Assembly: GCA_007922225.1 (NCBI GenBank)
Contig: ML679969.1
Span: 20,540,932 to 20,604,931, forward strand
Reading direction: 5' to 3'
Source: Emydura subglobosa
Lineage: Eukaryota; Chordata; Testudines; Chelidae
Length of the DNA stretch: 64,000 nt
Below the pieces are notes generated by a model. It made no database searches, was not told the DNA's origin, and saw nothing but the letters and a program-made list of their open reading frames with translations. Each line of letters opens with the position of its first letter. Position 1 is the stretch's first letter. Both the position numbers and the translations under genes were made by a program. Below are positions 21,586 to 33,504 of the stretch, in pieces.

Positions 21586-23370
21586 GCCAAAGGTGGGTCT
21601 CTAAGGCAAGGCACCTCCAAATTCAGACTTCTTCGTTAATTGCCCCTCAGCTGAAGGGGCTGAGTCTGCAGCCGAGCCGGAACTGGTACAGAAGGCTCAA
21701 TGGAGGCACAGAGGGGAATATTTCCTATATCGGCTTCTGAGTCACACAGGCATAAATTAACCGTTGAAAGGGCAAACTCTTCCGGGTACCAGCAGGCTGC
21801 AGGCAGTGGCACTCTGCTTAGACCACAAGACGGAGGCACTAGCTAAATGCTGAGGATTAGTATTACACATTCCTGACCATCAGTCCGGCTTTACACAGGG
21901 CTGGCCCACTTCACCCACTTTGGAGGTGGTTCACATCCTCTGGCCCCCAGTGAGTGGCGAAGGAAGGAAAGATGACAACAACTGACAGGAGACTCCTGTG
22001 GCAGAATGGCCCCATTTCCCCCACTCTAGAATAAAGTCATTCAGTTCCAATGGCTCCAGGGGGTTATAAATTAAGGACTATTCACACAGCCCAGACGCTT
22101 TGTAAAAACTGGACTCTGATCAATAGTCCAGCCTTGCAAAGAGGCCTGGGCAACAGGGCCACGTCCCCTCCCCCTGCGCAAGCTCTGCCATGTCAACAAG
22201 ATCCCCTCAGCTCTGACCCTACAATGAGAACCCAGAGAGATTCACCAGACAGATGAGAGCTGCAGACTCCCCAGGTCACAGGAATCAGCTGGGCTCTCAC
22301 TGGTGGGGATTGGATCAAGTTCTGCACAGCTCCCACATCGCCCTGCCTCCTCTTATCTGCGTCTTCACTGGCTCCTGTGAATGCCCAGGGCTGCAAAGAA
22401 AGGGGGAACAAAGAGAACTTCCAAGTAGCCCCACTATTCAGTATTTGAAAGAGGCCCTGTTAGAGAATTCTCCCCCCACCTAGATGTAGACAAACACAGC
22501 TAAGGACAGAGATCTAATCAACATCATAAATGAGCAACCAGCATTAGAAGGCGTCTGCAGACTCTGAACCCAGCGGGCACCCTTCCTCTCAGCTGAAGTC
22601 TTATCAGGAGAGTTAACACAGCCACATTGTCTGTCTTACCAAGGTTTACTGCCCCTTTCAAAATGATTGGGGAGCTAGCAAAGCCAGCCTTTACAAGGCT
22701 GCAGGTGCTGCAGCTGCTCATATCTCTGGTAAACAGAACCTCAAGTGTAAGAGCTGGGGGCAAGGGGCACTACCCCAACTTCCTCCGTAATCACTTCATC
22801 CCTCAGCTGCCCCACGTTCAACAAGCATTTGAGGAGCTCAGCAAATGGATCTGAACACCATCTAACGGGCCGAGCCCTGCGACCTCATCACACTCCAGTC
22901 AAGAGATTATTATAAGACCATACACAGAACGAGGTTTGTGCAAACAGAAAACTCTCTGCATGTTACCTGTCCACCCAGCCCTAATACTACAAGGAAAATG
23001 GAGAATGGGGAAATCCAGATTTGTGGCTTTATTCCAAACCCACAAGAGATTTGAAACTTGTCACCAATGTATGAGAGATTTCCAACCTATTGATACAGAT
23101 CATCAGTGCATGCAAGATGCCTGACCTATTTATACAAGCACCATAAAGGAAACATACATAAAGACTCTGAATGAGTTTCCTACTCCCGTCAGCTCCATTG
23201 CACCAAACAAGCTGGTGCCCAGTGTCAACAAGCAAACCCCAAGAATGAGCTGGGAGCTGGAGCCAGCCTTCAGGAAGCTGGAGGAGTGGATATCCACTCG
23301 ACTCTGGGAGCCACGTGATTCCCCCACACCAGCCTTCTGGCTACAGGGCACCCGGGCCTGCTTGCCAGAG
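21586..23370. other. Unique non-coding sequence
   Basis: No gene or repeat is recognised. A local imperfect duplication near 23075-23120 ('CACCAATGTATGAGAGATTTC' and 'CATCAGTGCATGCAAGATGCC') is noted. Confidence 0.35.
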
Positions 23371-23377
23371 GCGAAGG

Positions 23378-23625
23378 ATCCAAAAATTCACAGATTCCAA
23401 GGCCAGAAGGGACCATTGTGACTATCTAGGATGGCCTCCTGGACAGCACAGGCTGGAGAACTTCCCTCAGTTGTTTCCTGTTTGAACTACAGATGTTCTT
23501 TTAGTAAAACACCCAAGCTTGACTGAACAAGTTCAGGGATGGAAAATTTACCACGACCCTTGGTAATCTAGTCCAATGGTTAACTCCCCTGACCCTTAAA
23601 AATGTACGCCAAATGCACGTACCCA
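23378..23625 (-). mobile_element. CR1 LINE 3' UTR fragment
   Basis: 'CAGATTCCAAGGCCAGAAGGG' 'ACCATTGTGACTATCTAGG', then 'GGATGGAAAATTTACCACGAC' and 'CAATGGTTAACTCCCC', is the antisense of a CR1 3' region. It is clearly diverged and non-coding. Confidence 0.85.
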
Positions 23626-23704
23626 AACTACTGGAATGACTCTGTCACACGAGATGCAGGGCAATGCCTGCCCTCAGCCCTCGCATCCCGGCTGTGCGCA
23701 GGAC

Positions 23705-23880
23705 GAGAGACTCAGGGCTTCTCTACACTTGGAAATTTACTGAAGTTTTGGCATCCAGCACAGCTGTTTGGGAAATTGCCAAATATACATGCTCTGACTC
23801 AAACCAGTTTTGTCCAGGTGGCACTTGACACACACAAAATGTTGGATTCCCCCAGATCGCCAGCAGTGACACGATGGATT
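23705..23880. repeat. Possible Harbinger-type MITE remnant
   Basis: 'AGGGCTTCTCTACACTTGG' resembles the GGGCTTGTCTACACTTGG end of Harbinger-type MITEs. The other end is not recognisable. Confidence 0.4.
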
Positions 23881-24584
23881 CATGCCATGTGTTCTGCCTT
23901 AGGAAAAGGCCTTCTACAAGGCACTGGGACAGGCCTCAGACTTGGACCAAATTTGACTTCCTTTTTTGGATTACTTGGGGGGGGGGGGAACCCATTGGCT
24001 GAGGAACAAGCACTTAGCCTGCAGTTAGCTCACTCTGCCCCTGCCCCGCCCCACACTGCAAGCTGGCAGCATGGCTCATGGGGCATAGTCTAGTGCTTAT
24101 GTTATGAGGGGCTTTCTAATGATGCTTGTGTTGCAACTGCTGGAAAATTTAACTCCAAAATAAGCTGGGATCAGAGAGGCACTGACCAGCCAGCAACACT
24201 GAGCAACCAGATGATGTTGCTCCTTCCAAAGAGAGATGACTAGCACAGTCTTTCGCTGTAATGGCTGCAAAGGAAACCTTGAAAAGGTGAATTGAGTGCA
24301 ACCAATGCAGAGCCATCTCCCTGCATCTGCAGGGAGCCCGAATGGCGCTCGGTGGTGGGACCTGCCCCACCCATCCCAATGGGGAGCTAACTCAGATCCA
24401 GTGATGACAGTTAAATGCCAACATTGTTAATTATCTCACTGCACCTGAGCACGTGTGGGGAAGGAGAGGGACAGTCAGAGGGCAGAGACCCGCCCAGGCC
24501 ACTGTGAGCAACAGCTCCTTCTGAGGCCAAGCGTGGGAGGTGGGGGGCTGCAGGCAGAACCCACTGACATTTGCCCTAGTCAAG
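23881..24584. other. Unique non-coding sequence with a poly-G run
   Basis: No gene is recognised. There is a G-run at about 23980-23989. Confidence 0.35.
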
Positions 24585-24589
24585 AAGGA

Positions 24590-24735
24590 GTCAGGCCCAG
24601 GGTGTCCCCAGGGCATCAGAGCCGTGCCGAGGGGAAGTCAGGCCCAGGGAGCACCTGCCAGGGACAGTCGAGGCCCATGGAGCCCCCCAGGGCATCGGAG
24701 CTGTGCCAGGGGAAGCCAGGCCCAGATGCCCAGCA
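24590..24735. repeat. 79-bp imperfect tandem duplication
   Basis: CCCCAGGGCATCAGAGCCGTG (near 24606) recurs as CCCCAGGGCATCGGAGCTGTG (near 24685). Both are followed by GGGGAAG(T/C)CAGGCCCAG. Confidence 0.75.
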
Positions 24736-24939
24736 GAGCCCATGGGAGAGGTGTTTTGTTAGAGAATAAATGAAAGTTGCTGTGGGCGCGGGGACAAAGG
24801 ATGTCAGTGCTGGGCCACATTCCTGGGGGGCTGGGAGTTGGGCCCAGGCTTTGGACACAAATTGTCCTCCGTGGGACCCCTGACTTGGGCTAAAAGATCA
24901 TGTACTACACAAGCAATAATCATGTGCTGATCAGAGCAC

Positions 24940-25045
24940 TTTTCTAGCCTTAAAGTTGGGGAGTGCGGGGAAGCAAACCACAGCAACTTTCTAGCCTTGA
25001 AGTTAGGGAAGGGGGGAGCATATCAGAGCAACTTTCTAGCAGTGT
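24940..25045. repeat. About 47-bp tandem repeat, 2-3 copies
   Basis: TTTCTAGCCTTAAAGTTGGGG, TTTCTAGCCTTGAAGTTAGGG and a shortened TTTCTAGCAG occur at about 24941, 24988 and 25031. Related 'CAGAGCA' words precede the first and third. Confidence 0.75.
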
Positions 25046-25244
25046 CCAGAACAGGGCAAACCTGCCCAATAGGCACCATAGTAATGGGATCGTAATACAG
25101 GAAGGCTATGTTCCCCCCGCCGACCATTCCTCCCCTCACCCCCTGGACAAAAAATGTAGTAAAGGGGTGTTATCTCTTCTTTCCCAGGCAGCATGTCTGT
25201 TAGGGAAGGCTCGGGATCTCTCCCCCTAGTTCTTCCCTTGTTGC

Positions 25245-25720
25245 TAGTTTGTTAAAAAACTTCATAGTCATTCCTGCTGTTAAAATAAATGTATATGCTA
25301 CGCAAGTTTCATAAAAAATAACAAACAAAGGCAAGTATAATTATATGCCTCCCATAACCATTAATATTCCTTTTATAATAATTTATATTGCCAAATAAAA
25401 ATTTTATAAAGCATTATAAAAATGTGTATATTTACATATTATTTTAAATAAAAATTGTAAAGTAATGAACTCAGGGCTCACTTTTATTAGTCTCAAAGCA
25501 AAAAACCATATAAACGAAAAGCTGTAACCAAATAAACGCTCCTTATCACTACACCCGGCTCAATCTCTCTCTTCAGCCGACCCTGCAACAGTTGCCACTT
25601 AGCACTAACAGCTCTAAAATAGCTAGGAAGCGACACTGAAGCGCCATGTTTCAGTCCCATTTTAAAATACAAAGTGCCTTATACTGAGCATGAAGCATCC
25701 CGGGCACATCTGTCCGTTAC
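25245..25720. other. AT-rich island of unknown origin
   Basis: This segment is very AT-rich (runs such as AATAAAAATTTTATAAAGC and repeated AAATAAA words) and sits between GC-rich neighbours with sharp edges. There is no open frame and no terminal repeat that I recognise. It could be the non-coding part of an unrecognised retroelement, or a matrix-attachment-like region. Confidence 0.5.
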
Positions 25721-26144
25721 ATCAGACCCCACCAACCAGTTGTCAACTACAGGCAGTGGGGTTGGCGGAGGCACGACTGGCACCATTTTTCTGAGGCGTG
25801 CTTGGCTGGCAAAAAAGTGTGAAACACAGGACTAGTGAAGGCCCAGCACTATCTATAACCAGGAACCCTTTGGTACCCTGCAATGTGTGTGCCTGTCCAA
25901 TGGGCCTGCAGTGCAGAGAGCATTGCTCTGCTCCTGTACTCAGCGTGGGAACCCGCACTGGGCATGGCCACACTCAGGTTTGTGACCTCGTCACAGCCTG
26001 ACTGTGGTCTGTCTCCTAGTGTAAGCGTGGTGACACCCTTTCCCTCACTTTAGCTGGTGGCAGCCCAGCACACAGCATAGGCAGCCTGCCTTGAAACACA
26101 GGGGATCTTTGGACTGGGACGTCCCCTGAGTGGCTTTGGGGCTG

Positions 26145-26335
26145 GTCCGCACTGAAAAGTTACATCAGCATAGCATAACTACATCAGTCAGGGGTGTGAA
26201 AAATCCACACACCCCGAGTGGCATAATTAAGCCAACCTACCCCTTGCCCCCTGGTGTAGACAGTGCTTGGTCGATGGATGCATTCTGTTGACTCACTGCT
26301 GCCTCTCGGGCACGTGGACATAGCCTTGGAAATGA
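26145..26335. mobile_element. Harbinger-type MITE
   Basis: It starts CTGGTCCGCACTGAAAAG, a decayed CTGGTCTACACTAAAAAG, and carries the internal palindrome GGGGTGTGAAAAATCCACACA and the word GGTGTAGACAGTGC. I recognise it as a common turtle MITE. It is diverged and its right end is eroded. Confidence 0.7.
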
Positions 26336-26397
26336 GACGCTTAGAAAAAGCCTTTGCCATGAGCAGTTTCTGGGTTGTTATAGGTGTTACACCCTGT

Positions 26398-26580
26398 CTC
26401 CACCAGGGCTTTGTCTAGACGAAGATTTGGTCCTGTTAGACCTGAAGTTGATTGAGCACCAGTTCAGTGGAGTTAACTAACAGGTTTGCAAATGTCCAAA
26501 CCATACCCAGCCAGGAACAAGCCTTTGTTAGCGTTACCGTCCTGTTAGCTAAGTCGAGATAATTGACAGTCAGGTTAAAC
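26398..26580. repeat. Probable MITE, one end preserved
   Basis: 'CAGGGCTTTGTCTAGACGAAG' resembles a CAGGGCTTGTCTACACG terminus. Internal CCTGTTAGACC and AACTAACAGG words are inverted relative to each other. Confidence 0.5.
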
Positions 26581-28330
26581 CGAGCCTCCAGGTCCGGGAG
26601 GCTGCTTCCTTCCCATCTGCTTTTGGATCACCCGATTATGCTTGCAAACCATGTCACCAGCTGGTCGCCGACCACCCACCATACAAGAGCAGCGCCATAG
26701 GCGAGCCGCAGGGAAGGCAAGAGAGCACCACGAAATGGGAGAGAACCGTAGTTCATGTCCCTGAATCGAGACTGGAGCAGTGGAAAGTTCATTCCAGTCC
26801 CTCACTGCAGGGGGCTTTGGGCTAGCTCTCAGTCATGAACGGCCCACAGTGCAGAGAGGCACTTATCAGACATTGCCTGCTGGCACGATACCCAGCTACT
26901 ACGCACATTTCGAGGCAGGTTAAATGGATGTGCTAAACAATTTGGCTTAATTAAATCTGAGTTTGTGTGTGTGCACATGCATGCACACAGCAGCCACAGA
27001 GATACAGATGATATATAGAGAGAATAAGCCTGGCTTGAACTCCCATCTGCTGGCAGGAGACTTGGGGCTGACTGGTTCTACACAGAAATTGCCCCGATTT
27101 AACCCAGGCTGTCCTGGCTCGATGATGCTCAATCAGTGCCACTCCTGTGTGTGAACAGTCGGAGCCTGATGGGGTTCTCATGCAACTGTGCCCCACACAC
27201 CTCCCAGCCAGCCAGCCTTCTCCACAATGATCTCGGGCTTTGCTGTTACCTTCCCCCCAGCTGACTCCATGCATGTCCCCTGGCCTGTCCTAGACTCACC
27301 TGGGCCTCTCTTCCCTGGGGGAGCATCCAGTTCAGTTCCTCACATCCTTCTTCCCCAGTTCCCTCTGCTCTCCTCTCTGGCCAGACTTCCACAGATGTCC
27401 CACGGCCTTTCCTCTCCCACAGGCTCCCAGGGCTGTACTTCTTCCTGGGGTGTCTCAGCCTCTTCCCCCGCTTCATTCCCTCCCTCCCCCCACACCAGCC
27501 ACACATGATACCCAGAGTGCCACTGTGCCGGCCAGCTCCCATCCCGTGCAGTTGCAGGGAAAGGGAGGGACTCTGGGACTCCTACTGGTCCAGCTTGCAG
27601 CCAGGGATCTGAAAATGACACCCCAATGCCCCCCAATGTCCCTGGGTACTGGAAGGGAGGGGCACTCTATCTGTTCTCTCTCTCTTCTCCGACACCCCAG
27701 AGCCTCTAGCTGTGGTAGGGTAGGGGAGTGCGTTCTCCACTATACCCCAGCCAAGCCCCAGTGAGCAGTTCCTGTCCCCTCTCCTCTGTCGCTGGAAGCT
27801 TTCCCACCTGCAGAGCAGAACCCATCTGAATCTTGCTGGCTCACAACTGCCTGCAGGGTTCTGGGGAACAGTGCTGAAAACCTGCTGCAGCTGGGCAAGC
27901 TTTGAGCAGCAGCAGGGGCTGTTGGCAGCTGGGGAAGACAGCCCAGTCCCCCCAGCACTCAGTGTGTGTTTGGAAGGGCAGGGCTGCTCCCAGAAGGGCT
28001 CAAGTCTTTAACAAAACAAAGATGTTGCAAAGGTTGATGGACTGTTCCAGGAAAGCTTCCTGCTGCCCGTGAGCAGGAGAGGGATTCCAGGAAAACTGTG
28101 AAGCCAGTAAATTTGGGGTGCACTCATTGGATGAAAGGAAAGAAACCCAATGCAGGTAACCAGGGGCGGGGAGTTCACCCCAGAACAGCTGCAGTCACTG
28201 CTTCTTTTGCCACACAATCACAGGGGAGCGTCCCACAGTTAAAACAAAGATGTGCGAGGCCTTGGCCAGGCTGGGTGTTGAGCTTTGCCCCCCTTGGCTT
28301 GAGCTTGGGCAGCTAAAGAAATTTGAGGAA
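26581..28330. other. Unique non-coding sequence
   Basis: No gene or repeat is recognised. Long overlapping frames at 27.2-27.7 kb reflect C- and T-rich composition. A TG/CA-like patch lies at 26960-26990. Confidence 0.35.
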
Positions 28331-28334
28331 CAAA

Positions 28335-28640
28335 TATTTGATACTGAGCTCCTCAGTCTAGCAGAGAAGGTCTAACATGATCCACTGGCTGGAAGCTGAA
28401 GTTAGACAAATTCAGCCTGAAATAAGGCGTATAGTTTTGCCAGTGACAGTAATTAATCATTGGAACAGTGTACCAAAGGTTGTGGTGGATTCTCCATCAC
28501 TGACAACTTTTAAGTCAAGACTGGCTGTTTCTCTAACAGATCTGCTCTAGGAATTACTGTAGGGCAGTTCTCTGGCCTGGGCTATACAGACGGTCAGACT
28601 AGATGATCACAATGGTCCTTTCTGGCCTTGGAATCTATGG
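28335..28640 (+). mobile_element. CR1 LINE 3' end fragment
   Basis: It includes the ORF2 tail as decayed coding sequence ('ATTAATCATTGGAACAGTG', 'GTGGTGGATTCTCCATCACTG') and the 3' UTR 'GGTCAGACTAGATGATCAC', 'TTCTGGCCTTGGAATCTATG'. There is no open frame. Confidence 0.9.
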
Positions 28641-28649
28641 CAGAACTGG

Positions 28650-28870
28650 AGACCCAGGCCATATCTGCATAGAACCTTCTGCCAGTACAGTAATGTGGTT
28701 ATGTGGGTGATGTTTTGGTGACATTTCTACACCAGTTAAAGCTCAAGGGTAGACCCAATTATACCAGCATGACAGCTTACATCTCTAGGGGAACTGGTCA
28801 AAGCAACTTGTTTGCTTTGTCTCCACTGGAGGTGCTTTGCCAGCGTAGCCAAACCACTATAGTTACCTGC
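28650..28870. repeat. Possible MITE following the CR1 tail
   Basis: 'CCAGGCCATATCTGCATAG' and an internal 'GGGTAGACCCAATTATACCAG' resemble decayed Harbinger-type MITE words. The boundaries and family are uncertain. Confidence 0.35.
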
Positions 28871-29875
28871 CTAGAGCAGACCAGGCTGGCCAGCCAATGT
28901 CCAGATGTCCAAAATCCAATGTCTCCTCAAAAAGCACAAGCCATCACTCCAGTCTGTCAAAATTCCCATGTTAAAAACCTTTTCCCAAACTCCTAGCAAT
29001 GAAGGTTCCTTAGCTGCGTGTTTGGGCCGCACGGAGTCAGTTGCTGAATGAGATGCTTTCATTATTCTTAAAGCAGGCTGTTTGCCTTCCAAAACCTCAA
29101 GGGAAAGGGCAGAGCAACAGGCAGGTGACTCCCGCCACCTCTTCCTGAATCTCATGCAGATGCCAGGAACATGCAAAATTCTGTACACCTGATGGGACAA
29201 TTTTTCCCAGCGTTCGGTCCCCTGCCATGAGCTCTTTTCTCTCCCTTAGGTATGGAGACATTAGCTCTGTGTCTTTAGCAACATCCCCTGGAGAAGCATC
29301 CGCTCAGCGCCTTCACCACACTGAGCCCCATTCAGTCATTAGCACAGCAACAACAGCTCACTGCTTCTTCTGGAAAAATGCCACAGGCTCCTTAGCGCAC
29401 AGAGCCAACGCACTGCATCCACTCCCATCAAGCGTGAGTGCACCCAGCGCCACATCCACTCTGCTTCCCGTAAGACATTCCCAGAGCAGCATGTGGCATG
29501 CTGGTGGGGAAGGTTCCTCCCATATCGGCACTGTGGGCCACAAATCACAGTCAGGGGCTTCAGCTGAGACTTGCACGAGGGCTCCTCTCATCTATGGCCT
29601 TATCTCATAACAGGTATGTCACAAAGCCAGGGAAGGAGAGAGCATGACAGCAGTTGCTCTCTGCCTGGCTGGAGCAGGCAAGGCTGGCACGGCCATGGAG
29701 GGGAGGAAATGAGCCTGAGTTCACTTTCCTTCTATGGCACCTTGGTTCTGCTGCAGGAGTGCTCACCGGAGCCCAGCCATACTGCAGAGCCAGGCTAGGA
29801 GGGCTCATCCCCGCACTGGCTTCACTGCTCTGGCAGAGCTGGGCTTGTGGTGAGAACACAGTGGGAAGCACAATC
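28871..29875. other. Unique non-coding sequence
   Basis: No gene or repeat is recognised, apart from short frames without domains. Confidence 0.35.
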
Positions 29876-29877
29876 CC

Positions 29878-30320
29878 CAGACAGGATCAGACCAGGTCCA
29901 TCCAGCCCAGCATCTTGTCTCTGAGCAGGGGCCGGCTGCTTCAGAGCAAGGGGAAAACCAAGCCAAACATTCATGAATTAGAAGCTCTGGGCTAACCATC
30001 TCAGCACCATGGGGAGAAAAGGGGAGATGGGGGGGAGAGGTTCAGCCCTTTCCAGATATGATTTTCCCCTGGTATTTACTAGTCAAATACTGGACAGTCT
30101 TGTTCTCCATAGAACTGTCCAGGCCTTCTTGAATCCTGCTAAGATTTTGCCTGCAATGACTTCATGTGGCAGAGAGTTCTGCAGACTCCCTGCAGGGTGT
30201 CTGAAAGTGTTTCCTTCAGTCAGTTTTGAATTTGCCACCTCTTAAGATCATTTATTCCCCCACGTGCCAAGGAAACATGAGACAATCTTGTCTAGTATTT
30301 TCTCCTTCTAAGCTTTTCTT
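29878..30320 (-). mobile_element. CR1 LINE 3' UTR, older subfamily
   Basis: 'AGACAGGATCAGACCAGGTCC' 'ATCCAGCCCAGCATCTTGTC', then 'CTTCTTGAATCCTGCTAAG' and 'GACTTCATGTGGCAGAGAG', follows the antisense of a CR1 3' UTR subfamily distinct from those at 23.4 and 36.6 kb. Confidence 0.75.
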
Positions 30321-30694
30321 TCACCTCAGATCTCACCAGCCCAGCCCATTTCACTCACACTCAGAGCTCATCTACAAGGGAGGTTAACTGCCATTACTCT
30401 ACCCCTATAACTCCCCACCTGGACACTCTTATTCACAACAACAATGGCCTCTTTTCAGTGTAGCTTATTGTACCCCAGGCTTCCCATTCCCCTCTGCTCC
30501 TTCAACCCCATTGCCACTCCCCTGTGCTTTTATTTGGATAGATAATGAAAGAGGGATTGGAGCAGGAGAACGGGACCCAGGGAGGTGCTTTAACCACCAG
30601 CCTAGAGTCATTCTCACGCTCTTTCTCTCTGGTCCGTTTATACAGTGTAACAGCTTCACCTACTTAAAAGTCTCATTGGGCCAGAGAGAGAGAA

Positions 30695-30935
30695 GAGGGT
30701 ATCACTCAATAGCCTTGTGGTTAGGGCCCCCACAGGGCAGACCCCAGATCCGGTCCCCCTGCTCCATCCGTATTTCATTATCCCTCCCACATCAGACTAG
30801 CCTGTAGCCTAGTGGTTAGTGCACTTCCTGACGAGGTAGAAGACCCCTCTTTTCAATCCTTTCTCCCCATCAAGCAGAGGGGGGAGTTGAACCTGGCTCT
30901 TCCATATCACTCACCCACTAGGCTCAAGATTAGAA
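30695..30935. repeat. tRNA-like SINE repeats, one with palindromic halves
   Basis: Two copies begin 'AATAGCCTTGTGGTTAGGGC' (30705) and 'TGTAGCCTAGTGGTTAGTGC' (30803). Both match an RNA polymerase III A box (TRGYNNAGNNGG-like). A degraded B box (TTTTCAATCC) follows at about 30853. The second copy continues into an inverted half: on the minus strand, AGCCTAGTGGGTGAG and GGTTCAACTCC again look like A and B boxes. The copies are too short and too damaged to be working tRNA genes. Confidence 0.6.
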
Positions 30936-31345
30936 GGCAGGCACGGCCTCTGGCCATTGTGTCGGGTTAGGTGCCTGCTTAGCTTATTTGCACAAGAAGC
31001 AGCATGGGGCCCTAACTGCCAGGCTCTGGGGGGGGGGGGGGGGAGCAGCTCTCTTCATGGATCGCTAGCAGAATTAGGCACTGCCCTGCAGCCTGGATTT
31101 AGGTGCCTAGATCCAAGAGGGGGCAGGGCTTAGCACACACCCCTCTTGTTGGTATTTCCCATTGGCTAGCTAAGTCTGTGGGTCCCAGTCTAAGGCGCCT
31201 CCCTGCGAGGCACCGGGGGGGGCACCATGTGCCTAGAGCCAGGCTGTGTGAACCGCAGTGGGTGCCTATGATTTTCTAGATGCCTAAAAGTTAAGTGTTG
31301 CAACATTGATTGTCACAAGGCCTAAGTCCCTTTGTGAATCCAGGC
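30936..31345. repeat. Turtle-type repeat rich in TTTAGGTGCC words, with poly-G
   Basis: It contains 'GTTAGGTGCCTGCTTAGC', 'CTGGATTTAGGTGCCTAGATCC', 'GATGCCTAAAAGTTAAG' and 'GGCCTAAGTCCCTTTGTGAAT'. These words recur within a larger repeat family that often follows the tRNA-like unit at 30.7 kb. A run of about 16 G lies at 31029-31044. Confidence 0.5.
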
Positions 31346-33120
31346 CAGGGTAACAGGTACACCCTTCTGTCATCCACCCCTGGGGTGTTCTTGAGAGTAT
31401 CAGTGATGAGGAGCAAAGAAAGGCATTTACACGATTCTTGGCAACATATTTATCAGAGCATCTCCTCCAGAACCACCCAGGAGGTAATCCGGAGGGTCCC
31501 TCTGAATGCTTCAGGCCCATAGGTTTGTAAAGAAGAGCTCTCTGATCCCCCTTGGCACTGAGATGGACACCAGCGGGCCAATGGCTTCCCAAGATACAAG
31601 ATTCAACCAGATCTAGTCACTGGCCTCCAAGGTGTTGCTAATCTAGCTTTGTGATGTGGGCAGGCCAGGCACCAGGTCATGCCAAGGTCCCCAAGTCTCA
31701 GCTGAACACTGGTGAATGCAGAGCTGAACCAGCCTGGCTCTCCTGTGCGGGAGTGTTGTCGGGAAAAAAAAGGGTAATAAGGGTGTGTTTGGGGTTTAGA
31801 CTTTATTGAACCCTGGGGAGCGGCTGCCTGCATGAATATCCCATAAAAAGTGTGTCCCGCGTTGTAAGGTGACATTTGAGCAGTTGTCCGGTGTGCCTCT
31901 GTGGCCGTGCACGTCACCAGCCAGGAAAGAGACATTAACCTAAGTAAAATGCTGGTCTCCAAGCGAAAGTGTGATGTCCTGCCCAGCAGGGAGGACGCCA
32001 GCCGGGCTATCGCGGAACGCTGAAGGGGACAAAAGACGTTTGTTGTTTGCCCTTCCCCCAGGAAGATGAGTCATGCGAGCGGAGAGCTGTTGGTGTGAAG
32101 GCCCCTGTCTGCTGCGGGAGTGGCACAAATGGACCATCGCACAACAGCTAGTTGGGCCTGGTGGCAGGAAGGGGAAGGGTTTTGCTGTGTCTGTCAAGGG
32201 GTCTATAGGCCCCTGTGGGGGGCTGTCTGAGTGCATCCCAAACGTGGACTGCACACAGGAACTGGGAAGGTCTGTTGTCTGTGCTGCTCTCGCTCTCTGG
32301 GTGGAGATGGGTTTGGGTGAGTGGGTGCCAGGGAGTGGGGTGGGGTTGAACCGCAGGAACTAGGCTGGGGTTGGGTGGGGTTGGGTGGGACTGGACTGGG
32401 CAGTCAGTTTATCTTTGTGGTTTCCTCTGCTAGGGGGGCTGGGTGAGGGGTGTTTTGCCCTACTGCCGGGCTGGGTGAGAAGGGTGGTGTGCTCTCTCCC
32501 TCTGGATCAGTTTGCTTCCTCTGACTGGTTGGCCAGGAGCTAAAGCGCCCCCCCCCCCCTCCCCCGAAAGCAGGCCTTGCCTGACACTTGCCCCTCCCCA
32601 CCCCAGCTTGAGCTCCTGTCTCTCTCTGCAAGTTCTTAAGTTTCTGTGTCTCACCATCAGCACCTGGGTCCTTTGTTCTGCTGTTGGGGATTTTCCCTGT
32701 TGAGGGGTTGGGAAAAGTGGTTCTCCTGGAGTCAGCCAGCCTCCCTAGCATACCCGCTGTGCTCATTAAGGGTAACTGCTCCCCATTGTCCCTAGCCTGA
32801 GGGGTGTGCCCTGCCCGCCCTGGTGGATTCCACATTCACACACAGGTATTCACTGACACAGGAGTTGCGTAAGAATAACTCCAGAGCATCCATATGTGTA
32901 CCAATGGATCCCCCACGTGGGCACAAGGGAGCTGGTGCCCTGGGGGCTGGGAGTGTATATCCTGGCGTGCAGGGGCTGGATCCTGCCCCCCTAATTCTGT
33001 TGCCCCTAGCTGTGGAGCCAGGCACCCTTGCCCTGCCTGCTGGTCTTGGCAGCATGTCAGTCGTTGTACTGTTGTGTAGCGCTGGCGCACCCGTTAATTC
33101 AGTGCTGCCTGTGAGCACAG
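31346..33120. other. Unique non-coding sequence
   Basis: No gene is recognised. A poly-C run lies at about 32548-32560. GC-rich frames on both strands lack domains. Confidence 0.35.
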
Positions 33121-33164
33121 CCTGCATCCTGCAGTCCAACCCCGCCCCCGCCCCAATTCATAAT

Positions 33165-33285
33165 GGCCGTAATCCTCTGGAACAAAATATTAATCCTCTG
33201 GAGATCAGGAGAGTGGAGTGGGTTACTCCCGCCCGGCTACTGCTAAACAATGCTCTAATCCCAGCACAAACTGCACTAATCCCAG
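33165..33285. promoter_or_regulatory. Cluster of four TAATCC (OTX/CRX-type) motifs
   Basis: TAATCC occurs at 33170, 33191, 33256 and 33277, all on the plus strand. The motifs form two pairs, each 21 bp apart. The first pair is followed by TCTGGA and the second by CAGC, so local duplication may have created each pair. TAATCC is the core site for OTX/CRX/PITX homeodomains, and helical-phase clusters are typical of photoreceptor or pineal enhancers. Function is inferred from motif density only. Confidence 0.4.
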
Positions 33286-33504
33286 CCCGCTCTCCCCAGC
33301 CCCCCCACCCGCCGGTCTGTAAGTGATCACCAGCATTGATCAGCTGCTCCCCAGGCCCTGCCTCTGTGGGAGGGCATGGCCATCAGCCATCCCTGTGTGG
33401 GCACCAAACCTCGCCGAGTGGGGCACTCTCTCCCGCCTCCTCCAGCATGGGGGCCGCATACACTGCGGTGAGGAAGGGGAGAGGAGAGAGAGGAGCAGAA
33501 GCAG

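Noticed and set aside
30803..30860. tRNA gene
   Set aside because: A-box-like and weak B-box-like words exist, but no acceptor stem or anticodon arm can be formed; it is a tRNA-derived repeat.
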